64,000 nt of DNA from Ferroplasma acidiphilum (GCF_002078355.1 NZ_CP015363.1:1550001-1614000); one strand, 5' to 3'; positions 42,571 through 52,956 are shown, counted from the first letter of the stretch. Notes: generated by a model from the sequence alone, not told the origin. Numbers and translations are program-made.

Positions 42571-43838
42571 ACGTTAAAATAAAAAATGGAACTATTTCAG
42601 GTACAATTTACGCACCGTCTTCAAAAAGTTATACCCAGAGGTATGTGCTCTATTCAGCCTTTTCCAATAAGCCGGTAAAAATTAAAAATGTCTCATTTTC
42701 AGAGGATGAGATGGTATCGCTTAAAATTGCCGAAAGCTGCAATGCCACCATTAATTACAACAGAAAAGATATAGAAATAAAACCGGATTTTAAATGCCCG
42801 GATAGCATTTATGTTGGAGAATCCGGAACTTCTTACAGGCTCTCTATAGGATTACTGGTCGCAAGAAAATGCAAAACAACAATAAAAGGAGAACAGCAAC
42901 TGGCAGGGCGGCCTGTTGAACCTTTAATAAAAGCCTTATCAGATGCAGGTACCAATTTCAAAAAACACAAAGATGGCTTTTATATGGTAGATGGTAGAAA
43001 TTCTGCTTCTACAGGAGTATCTATTGATGGTGGAACAAGTTCACAGTTCGTAAGTGCTATGTTATATTATTATTCCATACTTGGAGAAGGAAACTTCACT
43101 GTCAGCAATATGGTTTCTGCGAATTATGTAAATATTACCATTAACTGCCTGAGGAATTTTGGTATCACGGTGCACAATAATGGAAATAATTATTCCATAG
43201 AAAATGGTGATTACGCTGTTAAAGAAATTGGCATTGAAGGTGATTACTCCTCTGCGTCTTATTTTATAGTACTGGGCATATTTACCGGGAACATAAAAAT
43301 AAAAAACCTGGGTATTGATTCACTCCAGCCGGACAGGCAAATTATAGAATTGTTAAACAATGCAACAGAATGCATAAAAATTGGTGGCAATGAACTTACC
43401 GTTGATAAGGCAAATTTTATAAAAGGAATTATTGTAGACGCTTCTGCGACCCCTGATATAGCTCCAGTAATATCGGTTATAGGGATATTTTCGACTGAAG
43501 GTGTAAAAATTTATAATTACCAGAGGTTAAAAACGAAGGAATCCGATAGATGGAAAGGAATAATTGAAATGTGCCGGGCATTTGGAGCGACCGTTTCAGT
43601 ATGTGAAAACTTTATAGAAATTAAGAAGGGCATCCTTAAAGACCCGGAATCTATAAAATTCACAGACCATCGCATGATAATGAGTGCTATAATAGCTGGG
43701 GTAATAGCAGGATCTCATACGGAATTTAAAAATGCGGAGAAAATTAATAAAAGTTATCCAGAATTTCTGGTTGACCTGAAAAGGCTCGGGCTGGAGATAT
43801 ATTCAGATTTAAATTTAAGTGGAGATGCCGTAATTTGA
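42567..43838 (+). CDS. aroA: 3-Phosphoshikimate 1-carboxyvinyltransferase (EPSP synthase)
   Basis: AroA condenses PEP with shikimate 3-phosphate. The 423-residue protein has APSSKSYTQRYVLYSAFS (Lys and phosphate binding), VGESGTSYRLSIGLLVARK and GEQQLAGRPVEPLIKAL (PEP-binding Arg), DGGTSSQFVSAMLYY (catalytic Ser-Gln), and RLKTKESDRWKGI and FTDHRMIMSAII near the end. Last gene of the operon; an AT-rich stretch and the 16S promoter follow. aroC and aroD are not in the window. Confidence 0.95.
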   Translation: MNVKIKNGTISGTIYAPSSKSYTQRYVLYSAFSNKPVKIKNVSFSEDEMVSLKIAESCNATINYNRKDIEIKPDFKCPDSIYVGESGTSYRLSIGLLVARKCKTTIKGEQQLAGRPVEPLIKALSDAGTNFKKHKDGFYMVDGRNSASTGVSIDGGTSSQFVSAMLYYYSILGEGNFTVSNMVSANYVNITINCLRNFGITVHNNGNNYSIENGDYAVKEIGIEGDYSSASYFIVLGIFTGNIKIKNLGIDSLQPDRQIIELLNNATECIKIGGNELTVDKANFIKGIIVDASATPDIAPVISVIGIFSTEGVKIYNYQRLKTKESDRWKGIIEMCRAFGATVSVCENFIEIKKGILKDPESIKFTDHRMIMSAIIAGVIAGSHTEFKNAEKINKSYPEFLVDLKRLGLEIYSDLNLSGDAVI

Positions 43839-43928
43839 ACGGATTTATAAATATGTGAAATCTATATTATATTATTAATATATATTATGTCATTATTTTT
43901 ATTGATTTTATATAAGTTTCTGAATTGA

Positions 43929-43945
43929 AAATGCTTAAATATTGC
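43929..43945 (+). promoter_or_regulatory. Probable 16S rRNA promoter
   Basis: GAAAATGCTTAAATATT has a purine/A-rich BRE-like stretch followed by the TATA-like CTTAAATA (43934-43941), which would start transcription around 43965, about 160 nt before the mature 16S. Another TATA-like TTTATATAA lies at 43907-43915. Confidence 0.5.
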
Positions 43946-44075
43946 TTAGTTATTTAGAATAGTCAACAAAAGCCAATCTACAGCAAATAGATGGATATGC
44001 ACACAGTGCGATTATGAAATCTATATTCCAGGATTGGGACAGATGAAGTTCTCATCATAAGATGGGTTCCGATAT

Positions 44076-44091
44076 GTAAGGTAAAGCCGCT
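44076..44091 (+). other. 5' strand of probable 16S processing stem
   Basis: GTAAGGTAAAGCCGCT pairs with 45602-45617 (GGCAGCTTTGCCTTAC). Thirteen of the sixteen positions form Watson-Crick or G-U pairs in one register, including an unbroken GTAAGGTAAAGC run. The two strands bracket the mature 16S, as expected of the pre-rRNA processing helix. Confidence 0.6.
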
Positions 44092-44123
44092 AATTTCTTA
44101 TTAATAAGAGTGGAGGTAGGATT

Positions 44124-45594
<1,471 letters not shown>

Positions 45595-45601
45595 TGTGAA
45601 A

Positions 45602-45640
45602 GGCAGCTTTGCCTTACAAACTTTTTATTTTTTATTGTTT
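45602..45640 (+). terminator. 3' strand of 16S processing stem and T-tract terminator
   Basis: GGCAGCTTTGCCTTAC (45602-45617) pairs with 44076-44091. It is followed at 45621-45640 by CTTTTTATTTTTTATTGTTT, a T-rich archaeal terminator. Confidence 0.6.
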
Positions 45641-45760
45641 TATATTGTTAAGTATTTGTTATATTGATTTTCATCTATTCATGTACCATTCCATCATATT
45701 TATTCATATAATTTTTAAATTTTAGAAAAGATTTTATTTTATGTTTATCTTATCTATATA

Positions 45761-45979
45761 ATGGATAAAGGTATTGAGGGCAAACTTGTTGAACAACAGG
45801 AAAAAATTGAACGAAAATTTCAGGGTATAGGAAAGGGAAAATATGCCCGTATCCTCAAAATGGCCAAGAAGCCCAATGGAAATGAATACACAAAAGTGGT
45901 GCTTATAGCAGGCAGCGGTATTGTGCTCTTAGGTTTAATAGGGTTTATTATATATTATATAATGCAGATAGTGTTTTAG
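45761..45979 (+). CDS. secE: SecE/Sec61-gamma preprotein translocase subunit
   Basis: A 72-residue translocon subunit with a cytosolic amphipathic helix (KLVEQQEKIERKFQGIGKGK), KMAKKPNGNEYTKVVLIAG, and one membrane helix (SGIVLLGLIGFIIYYIMQIV). This is the standard Sec61-gamma layout. The AT-rich region upstream carries TATA-like TTTATCTTATCTATATA. It is the usual archaeal neighbour of spt5, whose start follows directly. Confidence 0.93.
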   Translation: MDKGIEGKLVEQQEKIERKFQGIGKGKYARILKMAKKPNGNEYTKVVLIAGSGIVLLGLIGFIIYYIMQIVF

Positions 45980-45988
45980 GTGACTTTA

Positions 45989-46885
45989 ATGATGGAATAT
46001 GATTGGTTAACGGCAGATATCCCCGATGTTATAAATGCGGGATGTGATAAACGTATCAAGCAACTTGAAGAAAAAGATGATAGAGAGAAAATTATACCAC
46101 TGGCTATTACTGTAAAGAATATCCAGGGTGCAAAAAGGAAATTCAACATTAATATAAGGACATCCCTGGAACTTCAAGACCCGTCTATAGACTGGAAATT
46201 AAAGTTAAAAGACGAATATACACTTTCAAGCAAAAAAATAGAGGAGATAACATATGACTTTGATCTCGATGGAAACAAATCAAGGGATCTGGGATTGGAG
46301 ATAGATACACCCATAGGCGGATATGAGGGTGACAGGCTTGATATTGATCTTTCAATTAAATCAGAAGATGGAATAAATAGTTATAATAAAAAATTCAGTG
46401 TTAACCTTGTGCCGGTTATTAAAATTGCCAAATGTACCATAGGAAAGGAGCTTGACATCGCTATAGACCTGTCAAACCATGCCGAAAGAGACAGGGAAGA
46501 GCGCATGGCAATGAATAAAAACGCCAGGAATGAAGTTATGGCCGTCATGTCCCCATATGAGATAAAGGGGTACTTTTTCATTGAAACAATGCATGCAGAC
46601 AGGGTTGACGTACTGTCAAAATCTATAAGGGGATTCAAGGGATTTGTTTCTGGAGATATAGATATATCAGAAATAGAGAAATACCTTACGCCAAAGCCTG
46701 CAGTAACTGGCCTTGAAATGGGCTCACTTGTAGAAATAGTTGAAGGGCCATTTAAAGGAGAAAGGGCAAAGATTACTGCAATTGATGCAGCAAAGGAAGA
46801 GGTAACAGTCCAGTTAATAGAATCCATGGTTCCTATACCGGTTACTGTAAAGGCTGAAGCTATTAGAAATCTGGATAAAACATGA
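45989..46885 (+). CDS. spt5: Transcription elongation factor Spt5/NusG with long N-terminal extension
   Basis: Spt5 binds the RNA polymerase clamp and couples transcription to translation. The NGN domain spans about residues 147-233 (IKIAKCTIGKELDIAIDL, then VMSPYEIKGYFFIETMHADR). The KOW domain is at 245-272 (GSLVEIVEGPFKGERAKITA). Ordinary archaeal Spt5 is about 150 residues. Here about 140 extra N-terminal residues, predicted beta-rich (LAITVKNIQGAKRKFNINI, then GDRLDIDLSIKSEDG), precede the NGN. The start is placed at 45989 because AGGTGA lies 5 nt before it; GTG at 45980 is an alternative. Confidence 0.9.
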   Translation: MMEYDWLTADIPDVINAGCDKRIKQLEEKDDREKIIPLAITVKNIQGAKRKFNINIRTSLELQDPSIDWKLKLKDEYTLSSKKIEEITYDFDLDGNKSRDLGLEIDTPIGGYEGDRLDIDLSIKSEDGINSYNKKFSVNLVPVIKIAKCTIGKELDIAIDLSNHAERDREERMAMNKNARNEVMAVMSPYEIKGYFFIETMHADRVDVLSKSIRGFKGFVSGDIDISEIEKYLTPKPAVTGLEMGSLVEIVEGPFKGERAKITAIDAAKEEVTVQLIESMVPIPVTVKAEAIRNLDKT

Positions 46886-48249
46886 TAACTAAATCCAATT
46901 CAAAAGAAGCAGAAAAAGCGTTTATCGATAATATTAAAAAATTTTTTGACAATCCTGAGATTATACTTCCAGAGTGTACTGACAGTTGCTTTATGTGCCC
47001 TATAAAAGGTTATGCAAAGAAAATCCAGAAGATGAAAGAATCCAGCAATTTTGGCAAATACCATAATTCTGCAGACCAGTTCCTGGCTGGGGTGTCAGAG
47101 ACTTACAGAATACTGGAGAGCGAAAAAGCACCACTTATGGGGGTTATAAAGACAAACTATGGTTCTGTTAATTACTGTAAGCGGGGAAACACTGATGAAC
47201 TGATAATTTCAGGTGTACAGAATTATGATAACGATATATACAGGCTTCTTGCATTTACAAATACAGTAAAATTGAAGAAGTTAAGGGTGTATTCCACAAG
47301 AAATTATTTTACAGCAACATGCAGGGAAAAGATTGATATTGATTTTATAACAGATTTATTGAACGAGGAGAATATACCCTTTACCAGAGCCGAAGACAGG
47401 ATAGTTATTGGAACAACCGGCAATAAAATTACTGTATCGGCATATGATGCCATACTGGACGTGTATGAAGATTTTGACCACAACATAGTTTTTACATTGC
47501 TTAAGCATATGTTATTGCCTGATATGCCATTTAAAATTCAATCAGATTTTATGGATTTTATACCCGATAATCCTGATATCATAACTGAATTTATACACAA
47601 AAGGCTTAGCACAAAGCAATTGCTGTCCCGTTTACGGAAAGACAAGATAAATTATGCAATCAAGAATAACTATTATATTATAAATTACGAGAATTATGGA
47701 ATAGATGAATTTCTGGATAAACTGGAATTTGATGACAGGCTAAAGCCGTTCATAAGGGAGAAAATAGCATCCAAAGGATTTGTACTTGACTCTCCCAGCC
47801 AGCGCAAGGTACTGGAGTACCTGTTTCCTGAATATAAAAATGAAATTGTAAGGCTATTATATGATCTTACAGACGCGGAAATAAAATCCTTGAAAGGAAA
47901 CCCCATGGAGATCATGGAAAACGCAAAGCTATTAAAAAGCAAGAAGTCGGTGAAATCAAAGATCATGGAACCATGGTCTGAAAATTCCAGGTATCTAATA
48001 GACTTAATTACATATTATTTCAACTATGGAAAATCCGACTCAATAAACTTTGGCAGGAAGAACATGAATAATGACATACAGAAATCAATATATTATGCTT
48101 TTCTTGAAGCAATAGGAAGTGGAGAAGGATGGATGTTTACTGAAAACCAGATACTTCTGGGAAAAAGAATATATGACTATGTAAATGACATGGTTAATGA
48201 TCGGAATATAAACGATCAGCTCAAGAAAATAAAGGGGATAATAGGATAA
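46882..48249 (+). CDS. Unknown 455-aa protein with CxxxCxxC motif, coupled to spt5
   Basis: Unrecognised. It overlaps spt5 by 4 bp and the PUA gene by 1 bp, so it is clearly in the secE-spt5 operon. Residues 30-50 hold CTDSCFMC, a CxxxCxxC pattern that could bind an FeS cluster or zinc, followed by PIKGYAKKIQ. Additional cysteines occur in NYCKRG and TATCREK. A central region alternates short strands and helices (EENIPFTRAEDRIVIGTTGN, ITVSAYDAILDVYEDF), and the last 200 residues look all-helical and charged. There are no membrane segments. The position suggests a role in transcription, translation or RNA metabolism, by context only. Confidence 0.8.
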   Translation: MITKSNSKEAEKAFIDNIKKFFDNPEIILPECTDSCFMCPIKGYAKKIQKMKESSNFGKYHNSADQFLAGVSETYRILESEKAPLMGVIKTNYGSVNYCKRGNTDELIISGVQNYDNDIYRLLAFTNTVKLKKLRVYSTRNYFTATCREKIDIDFITDLLNEENIPFTRAEDRIVIGTTGNKITVSAYDAILDVYEDFDHNIVFTLLKHMLLPDMPFKIQSDFMDFIPDNPDIITEFIHKRLSTKQLLSRLRKDKINYAIKNNYYIINYENYGIDEFLDKLEFDDRLKPFIREKIASKGFVLDSPSQRKVLEYLFPEYKNEIVRLLYDLTDAEIKSLKGNPMEIMENAKLLKSKKSVKSKIMEPWSENSRYLIDLITYYFNYGKSDSINFGRKNMNNDIQKSIYYAFLEAIGSGEGWMFTENQILLGKRIYDYVNDMVNDRNINDQLKKIKGIIG

Positions 48250-48698
48250 TGTCAAAGCATATACTGTCAAAAAAAGATTACAGGGCATTCATGGAAAAGC
48301 TCAGCGCATTCAATATAGACGGAACATCCATGGCGGATATTGAAGTGGAAACAAACAAAAAAAATGAGGTGTATTATTTTTCAGGCAAACCGGTATTTTA
48401 CAACGGCATGCCTACATTATACCTTATAAATTATCTGAAAATAAAGACACATAACGTTACTGTAGATAATGGTGCTGTGCCCCATTTAATGAATGGATCT
48501 AATCTATTCGCGCCCGGGATTGTTGATATGGACCCGAATATTAAAAAAGGTGACATGGTTTTTATCAAAAACATGGAAGGGTTATATATAGCAATAGGAA
48601 GGGCCAATGATAGCGGTGATGCAATAATGTCCTCCAGAAAGGGTGAAGCAGTGGAGATATTGCATTATCTTAATGATAAAGTCATGAAAGAATTTTAA
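48249..48698 (+). CDS. PUA-domain RNA-binding protein (archaeal MCT-1-like)
   Basis: A 149-residue protein. The C-terminal half is a PUA RNA-binding domain: TVDNGAVPHLMNGSNLFAPG, then IKKGDMVFIKNMEGLYIAIG, then a final strand with GEAVEILHYL. The N-terminal half (YYFSGKPVFYNGMPTLYLIN) matches the pre-PUA domain of MCT-1/Tma20-like archaeal proteins. Eukaryotic relatives act in translation re-initiation and ribosome recycling. Last gene of the secE-spt5 operon (start overlaps the previous stop by one base). Confidence 0.85.
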   Translation: MSKHILSKKDYRAFMEKLSAFNIDGTSMADIEVETNKKNEVYYFSGKPVFYNGMPTLYLINYLKIKTHNVTVDNGAVPHLMNGSNLFAPGIVDMDPNIKKGDMVFIKNMEGLYIAIGRANDSGDAIMSSRKGEAVEILHYLNDKVMKEF

Positions 48699-48779
48699 GC
48701 TTAGGCATGGGGGCTCATTATAAGATATCATTGCCATATCTAATTATGCGCCATGTTATGCAGTATTTTATAGACTAAA

Positions 48780-48822
48780 AAGTATACAAAATACTTATTT
48801 ATCTAATTTGTATATATATTTC
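48780..48822 (+). promoter_or_regulatory. Peroxiredoxin promoter with short palindrome
   Basis: AAGTAT-ACAAA-ATACTT (48780-48796) is a perfect 6-5-6 palindrome next to TATTTATCTAA, which sits about 25 nt before the ATG at 48823. A regulator bound there would control a leaderless transcript. Confidence 0.4.
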
Positions 48823-49272
48823 ATGGAAACATTAAAAATTGGAGAACAGGCTCCTGATTTTGAAACAATTGACCAGGATGGAAAAAATGTAAAGCTCTCA
48901 GATTTTAAAGACAGCGTGGTTGTATTATATTTTTACCCGAAGGACAATACGCCGGGATGCACCATGGAGGCTAAAAACTTCAGAGATAATATAGATATGT
49001 TTACTGAAAAAGGCGTGAAGGTTTTCGGGGTAAGCGTAGACTCAAGTGAATCACATAAAAAATTCCAGGAAAAATATAACCTTAATTTCACATTGCTCAG
49101 TGACAAACAGAAAGATATAGTAAAAAAATATGGCGTACTGGGCCTCGCTACTGCCAAGAGAGTTACATATATTATAAAAGATGGAAAGATTGTTTATGTA
49201 TACCCGAAAGTGAGCCCGGGAGAACATGCAAAAGAAGTATATGAAAAGCTTCAGGAGTTAAAACTTATTTAA
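48823..49272 (+). CDS. Bcp/PrxQ-type peroxiredoxin, apparently one-Cys
   Basis: A 149-residue thiol peroxidase that reduces hydroperoxides. KIGEQAPDFETIDQDGKNV, then VVLYFYPKDNTPGCTMEAKN (peroxidatic Cys near residue 45), VFGVSVDSSESHKKF and VTYIIKDGKIVYVY are typical of the Bcp/PrxQ group. The resolving Cys usual five residues after the peroxidatic Cys is absent (TMEAKN), and no other Cys is seen, so an external thiol must resolve it. A TTG-initiated extension from 48808 is possible, but the ATG at 48823 fits the TATA spacing. Confidence 0.92.
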   Translation: METLKIGEQAPDFETIDQDGKNVKLSDFKDSVVVLYFYPKDNTPGCTMEAKNFRDNIDMFTEKGVKVFGVSVDSSESHKKFQEKYNLNFTLLSDKQKDIVKKYGVLGLATAKRVTYIIKDGKIVYVYPKVSPGEHAKEVYEKLQELKLI

Positions 49273-49283
49273 TTTTATTAATT

Positions 49284-49463
49284 TTAAGATCTTACAAAAT
49301 TGCTTTTAATACTGAAATTTATAAGAGAAACAACCAATGTTACAAGTAACCATAAAACTGAGATCATTATCAGAAACGGATTGAATTTTATTATAGAATA
49401 CGCTAAAATGCCTATTGGCAACAGATACTTAATTATTATCCATAAAATACTATAAAAACCCAT
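49284..49463 (-). CDS. Small two-helix membrane protein, downstream of L12
   Basis: A 59-residue minus-strand frame: MGFYSILWIIIKYLLPIGIL, then a short loop, NPFLIMISVLWLLVTLVVSL, and a polar end NFSIKSNFVRS. Two membrane helices joined by a short loop are clear. It begins 25 nt after the L12 stop and may be read from the same transcript, though an AT-rich T-tract (minus strand, about 49471-49483) lies between. No Shine-Dalgarno is obvious. No family is recognised. Composition argues for a real gene; conservation would settle it. Confidence 0.5.
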   Translation of the reverse strand: MGFYSILWIIIKYLLPIGILAYSIIKFNPFLIMISVLWLLVTLVVSLINFSIKSNFVRS

Positions 49464-49488
49464 AAAAATCTAAAATAAAAAAATGTAT

Positions 49489-49794
49489 TTATCCGAAAAG
49501 AGAGCTTAAACCGGCCATTGCGTCTGAATCCGATTCATCCTTCTTTTCTTCTTTCTTCTCTTCTTTCTTTTTCTCCTCTTTCTTTTCTTCCTTCGCAGGT
49601 GCTGCTGCTACAGGTGCTGCTGCGGCATTTTTCAAGACTTCTTCTATGTTTACATTCTTCATGCTTTCAAGCAATGATTTAAGTCTTGCGTCATCTGCCG
49701 CTACGCCTGCGTCTGTCAGTACCTTCTTCAGGTTCTCTTCATCTATTTCTTTTCCTGCTGAGTGAAGCAGTAAAGCTCCATATATATATTCCAT
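49489..49794 (-). CDS. rpl12: Ribosomal protein P1/L12 (stalk)
   Basis: A 101-residue acidic stalk protein that recruits translation GTPases. The N-terminal dimerisation helices ([20 protein letters not shown]) are followed by an Ala-rich hinge ([20 protein letters not shown]) and the conserved end [12 protein letters not shown]. It lies 9 bp after uL10. Last ribosomal gene of the L11-L1-L10-L12 operon. Confidence 0.97.
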   Translation of the reverse strand: MEYIYGALLLHSAGKEIDEENLKKVLTDAGVAADDARLKSLLESMKNVNIEEVLKNAAAAPVAAAPAKEEKKEEKKKEEKKEEKKDESDSDAMAGLSSLFG

Positions 49795-49803
49795 TTTGTC
49801 ACC

Positions 49804-50760
49804 TCATCCAAATAAAGACCCGAGACCCGCTGCTGCGTCATCTCCAGATCCTTCATCTTTCTTGTCCTCTGTCTGGCTTTCTTCAGGGTTTTCATTCTCT
49901 ATGTTTTCATTATTTAAATCTTTATTTATTAATGAATTTAGAGTTGTAGCGTTTATTACTGCTTTCCTTATAAAAATATCTATATTCTTTTCATCAACAA
50001 AGTTTGCAGCAAGTGCAAGACCCTGTGCCTGTAGATATGCCTTGGACAATAATTCAGGCATTATCTCAGGAACAAGGAAATCTGCCTTTAATGCAAGTGC
50101 TTTTGCTTTCAGGAAAGCTCCGGCCATATCCGATACTATCTGTTCTATAGTTATGGATAGGGCATCCCTGGAATAAACAAGCCTGTCACTATATGCAGCT
50201 ATCATCTCAAGGCCAACTGTAACCGGAAGTATTTCCAGTTTTTCCAGCACCTGTGCCTTCTCCTTGGATATTACTTCGCCTTTTTTGACCAGTGTAACTT
50301 CGCTTTTTATTACTATTTTCCCCTTTTCTATTCCTGCCGGTATACCTGCCTTCTGGAATACTGATATCATAGGCCCTGGTGGGAATGATGTTTCCTTCGG
50401 TTCTATTATTATATCCTCTTCTGCTATTTCTCCACCACGTGCAGCCGCTTTTGTCCTTTTTGAGACAAGCATATCGTAAACTGTTTTTGGTGTCTCAGAG
50501 GTTGTAATAAGGGCTATCTGCCCGGTTGCGTGTTCTGTCATTCCTGCAATATTCTTTTTGTTTGATTTTTGTAATGCAAGCCTTAGTAATCTTGCCCTTA
50601 ATACCTCTATTTTCACTTTCCCGCGTATATCGCTCCTTATTTTCTGGAATTCCTTATTTCTTAATCCCTTTATGCTAATAACTGCTGATACGGGGCTTTC
50701 GTTTAATTCCTCAGTAAGGGCATTAACCTTATCCACCTTCCACTGTGCTGGCTCGATCAT
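49804..50760 (-). CDS. rpl10: Ribosomal protein uL10 (P0)
   Basis: A 318-residue stalk base protein. The N-terminal RNA-binding part ([20 protein letters not shown]) is followed by [20 protein letters not shown] with the archaeal insertion, then helices that carry L12 dimers, and an acidic end [17 protein letters not shown] that matches the L12 C-terminus. It overlaps uL1 by 4 bp (ATGA). Confidence 0.96.
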   Translation of the reverse strand: MIEPAQWKVDKVNALTEELNESPVSAVISIKGLRNKEFQKIRSDIRGKVKIEVLRARLLRLALQKSNKKNIAGMTEHATGQIALITTSETPKTVYDMLVSKRTKAAARGGEIAEEDIIIEPKETSFPPGPMISVFQKAGIPAGIEKGKIVIKSEVTLVKKGEVISKEKAQVLEKLEILPVTVGLEMIAAYSDRLVYSRDALSITIEQIVSDMAGAFLKAKALALKADFLVPEIMPELLSKAYLQAQGLALAANFVDEKNIDIFIRKAVINATTLNSLINKDLNNENIENENPEESQTEDKKDEGSGDDAAAGLGSLFG

Positions 50761-51401
50761 TCTATATCACCTAAATTAATTGTAATTGCCTTACTCATCG
50801 TGCTCTTAATATATGCAGAGGCTATATTTCCCTTACCCTTATCAAGGTGGGAAATTATTCTTTTCAGAACTGTATTAAGGTTGGTAAATAGGTCTTCATT
50901 GCTCATAGCTTTCGTCCCGATAGGTACATGGAATGTGATTTTATCCCTGCTTCTGGCCCTTACACTTTTCTTAAGGTTTTCTATTAATGCACTTGGGTCC
51001 TGCCCTGGTGGCAATGGCTTGGGCATTTTTCCCCTTGGGCCCAGAATTATACCGAGGTTTTTACCAACATTTCCCATAAGTGTGGATTCTGCTACAAAGA
51101 AATCTATTCCCTTGACAATTTTCTTGAATGACTTTTTATTATCTGAAAAATTATTCAGGTCTTCAACTGAATACAGATAATCTGCATTCTTTGCCTTTGT
51201 ACGCATTTCCTCACTGGCAATAACAGCAACTTTCAGGTCTTTGCCTCTGCCCGCAGGAAGTATGATTTCTTCATTGATCCTATTCTTAGGATCTACCATA
51301 TCAACGTCTTTCAGGTTTATTCCAACCTCTATGCTCTCATCAAAATTTCTTTTCTTGAGTTCTTTTAATTCCTTTAAATTTTCTATAATACTATTCTCCA
51401 T
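50757..51401 (-). CDS. rpl1: Ribosomal protein uL1
   Basis: A 214-residue L1-stalk protein. [19 protein letters not shown] is the N-terminal region, [20 protein letters not shown] the central L1 signature, and [17 protein letters not shown] the C-terminal part. Its ATG overlaps the uL11 stop by one base (TAATG) and its stop overlaps the uL10 start. In methanogens L1 autoregulates this operon; no such site was recognised here. Confidence 0.96.
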   Translation of the reverse strand: MENSIIENLKELKELKKRNFDESIEVGINLKDVDMVDPKNRINEEIILPAGRGKDLKVAVIASEEMRTKAKNADYLYSVEDLNNFSDNKKSFKKIVKGIDFFVAESTLMGNVGKNLGIILGPRGKMPKPLPPGQDPSALIENLKKSVRARSRDKITFHVPIGTKAMSNEDLFTNLNTVLKRIISHLDKGKGNIASAYIKSTMSKAITINLGDIE

Positions 51402-51877
51402 TATTTCTCACCGACATCTATTTCGCCAGCCTTGATTTTTTTCTGTAGTTCTGCAGCATTTATGCCATCTACTGTAATGCCCAGAGACAGCGCAGTGCCA
51501 AGAACTTCAAGGACAGCTCCTTTCATTGTGTATGAAAGTAAACCGGATTTTTTGGATTCCGCAACCTTTTTGACCTGTTCCATTGTCAAATTTCCAGCGT
51601 AGTTTTCCTTATTTTTTCCCGAACCTTTGGCTATTCCAGCCTCTTTCTTCAACAGAGCTGAAGTCGGAGGTATTCCTATTATTATTTCATATTTCTTGGT
51701 AGAAGGGTCCACAACATTTACTGTTACCGGGACCTGCATTCCAGCAAAATCCTTTGTTTGTTCGTTTATATCCTTTATTACCTGCCCGAGATTAAGTCCA
51801 AGAGGACCAAGGGCAGGGCCTAAAGGAGGCCCTGATGTGGCTTTTCCACCTTCAACCATTGTTTTAACTGCAACCAT
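51401..51877 (-). CDS. rpl11: Ribosomal protein uL11
   Basis: A 158-residue GTPase-centre protein. KTMVEGGKATSGPPLGPALG and PLGLNLGQVIKDINEQTKDF form the N-terminal domain. GIPPTSALLKKEAGIAKGSG and the C-terminal RNA-binding VLEVLGTALSLGITVDG follow. First gene of the L11-L1-L10-L12 operon. The usual archaeal link to spt5-secE is broken here, because those lie about 5 kb away on the other strand. Confidence 0.97.
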   Translation of the reverse strand: MVAVKTMVEGGKATSGPPLGPALGPLGLNLGQVIKDINEQTKDFAGMQVPVTVNVVDPSTKKYEIIIGIPPTSALLKKEAGIAKGSGKNKENYAGNLTMEQVKKVAESKKSGLLSYTMKGAVLEVLGTALSLGITVDGINAAELQKKIKAGEIDVGEK

Positions 51878-52218
51878 TTATTACACCTTCGATTATACCC
51901 TATTTCTAACTCATTTTTAATATTTTCTTTTTAACATATTTATTTTAGTGCATAGTTTCTAATCAGGTTGTTCTACAAATATTTTATACCGGTATTCTGG
52001 GTATAAATAAAATATATAATCCGGAGTTTTTATTTTCTAAGACTAAAAGTATGTCATAACGTCCTGAAACATTAGTTATTACAGTATATAAGAATAAAAT
52101 TTATAACATTGATAAAATTAAAGCAAAAATTTATAGGGTATATAAATGAAATAATAATATAGCAACATAATGTCAGAATAAATAAAAAGTAAATATATAA
52201 AAACAATATAGCATATAA
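51878..52218. other. AT-rich divergent promoter region
   Basis: Between uL11 (-) and comB (+). Several TATA-like stretches (for example around 51930-51960 on the minus strand and 52190-52210 on the plus strand) are consistent with divergent promoters. No ORF, RNA or strong repeat is recognised. Confidence 0.4.
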
Positions 52219-52908
52219 ATGATAGTTAACGTTATCGACGGGCGAAGGGAAAAAAATTTTGATGATTCAACAAAGGTTCTTATTGATATATTCAGGGCTA
52301 CCACAACAATTCCCCTGATGTTATACAGAAATGCAAAATCCATAATACCTGTAAGAACTATAACAGAAACAAGAAAAATGAAAGCAAAAAACCCGGATTA
52401 TCTGACAAGCGGCGAAAGATATGGCGTCAGAATCCCAAGATTCAATTATGGAAATTCGCCAAGTGTAATAATGGGCGAAGACCTTTCAGGCAAAACCCTG
52501 CTATTTACCTCAACCAATGGAATAAAGGTTCTTTTTAAGATAAGGGAATTCCCGGGCGATATATACTTATCATCATTCATAAATTTCACTGCAACATATA
52601 ATGCCATCAAGGATCGGGAAAAAGTATCCATTATTGTCTCAAACAGGCCTGATGGCATATCAGATGAGGATTATATCTATGCAAATATGCTAAAAGCTAA
52701 GCTCGAAGGCGAAGAGGTGAATGTTGATGATTACTGCAACCAGATAAGGGCAAGCCATGGTGCAAAGAGGCTTAAAATTATGGGTGCAGCAGCCGATATA
52801 GAAAGTTCATTGAAAGTTGATATTTACCATGAACCTATAATATACAGCAATGGAAAAATAATACCCTTAACAAAATTGAGCGGGAAATCTCCTTCAGCAA
52901 GCGAATAA
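52219..52908 (+). CDS. comB: 2-Phosphosulfolactate phosphatase family protein (ComB)
   Basis: A 229-residue ComB-family phosphatase. The N-terminal VIDGRREKNFDDSTKVLIDI followed by FRATTTI is the family motif, then LTSGERYGVRIPRF and GKTLLFTSTNGIKVL with the conserved TTxNG-like site. ComB hydrolyses 2-phosphosulfolactate in coenzyme M synthesis. Thermoplasmatales are not methanogens, so here it may act on another phosphate ester. It is monocistronic, beside the MptE/DUF373 pair. Confidence 0.82.
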   Translation: MIVNVIDGRREKNFDDSTKVLIDIFRATTTIPLMLYRNAKSIIPVRTITETRKMKAKNPDYLTSGERYGVRIPRFNYGNSPSVIMGEDLSGKTLLFTSTNGIKVLFKIREFPGDIYLSSFINFTATYNAIKDREKVSIIVSNRPDGISDEDYIYANMLKAKLEGEEVNVDDYCNQIRASHGAKRLKIMGAAADIESSLKVDIYHEPIIYSNGKIIPLTKLSGKSPSASE

Positions 52909-52956
52909 TATGGTAGCCGACGGTTAAATGAAAATCCTGTGGCACATTATTGTAAC

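Noticed and set aside
46980-47010. CxxxCxxC of the 455-aa protein as proof of a radical-SAM enzyme
   Set aside because: The remaining radical-SAM barrel motifs (GGE, GxIxGxxE) are not seen, so the motif is reported without naming the family.
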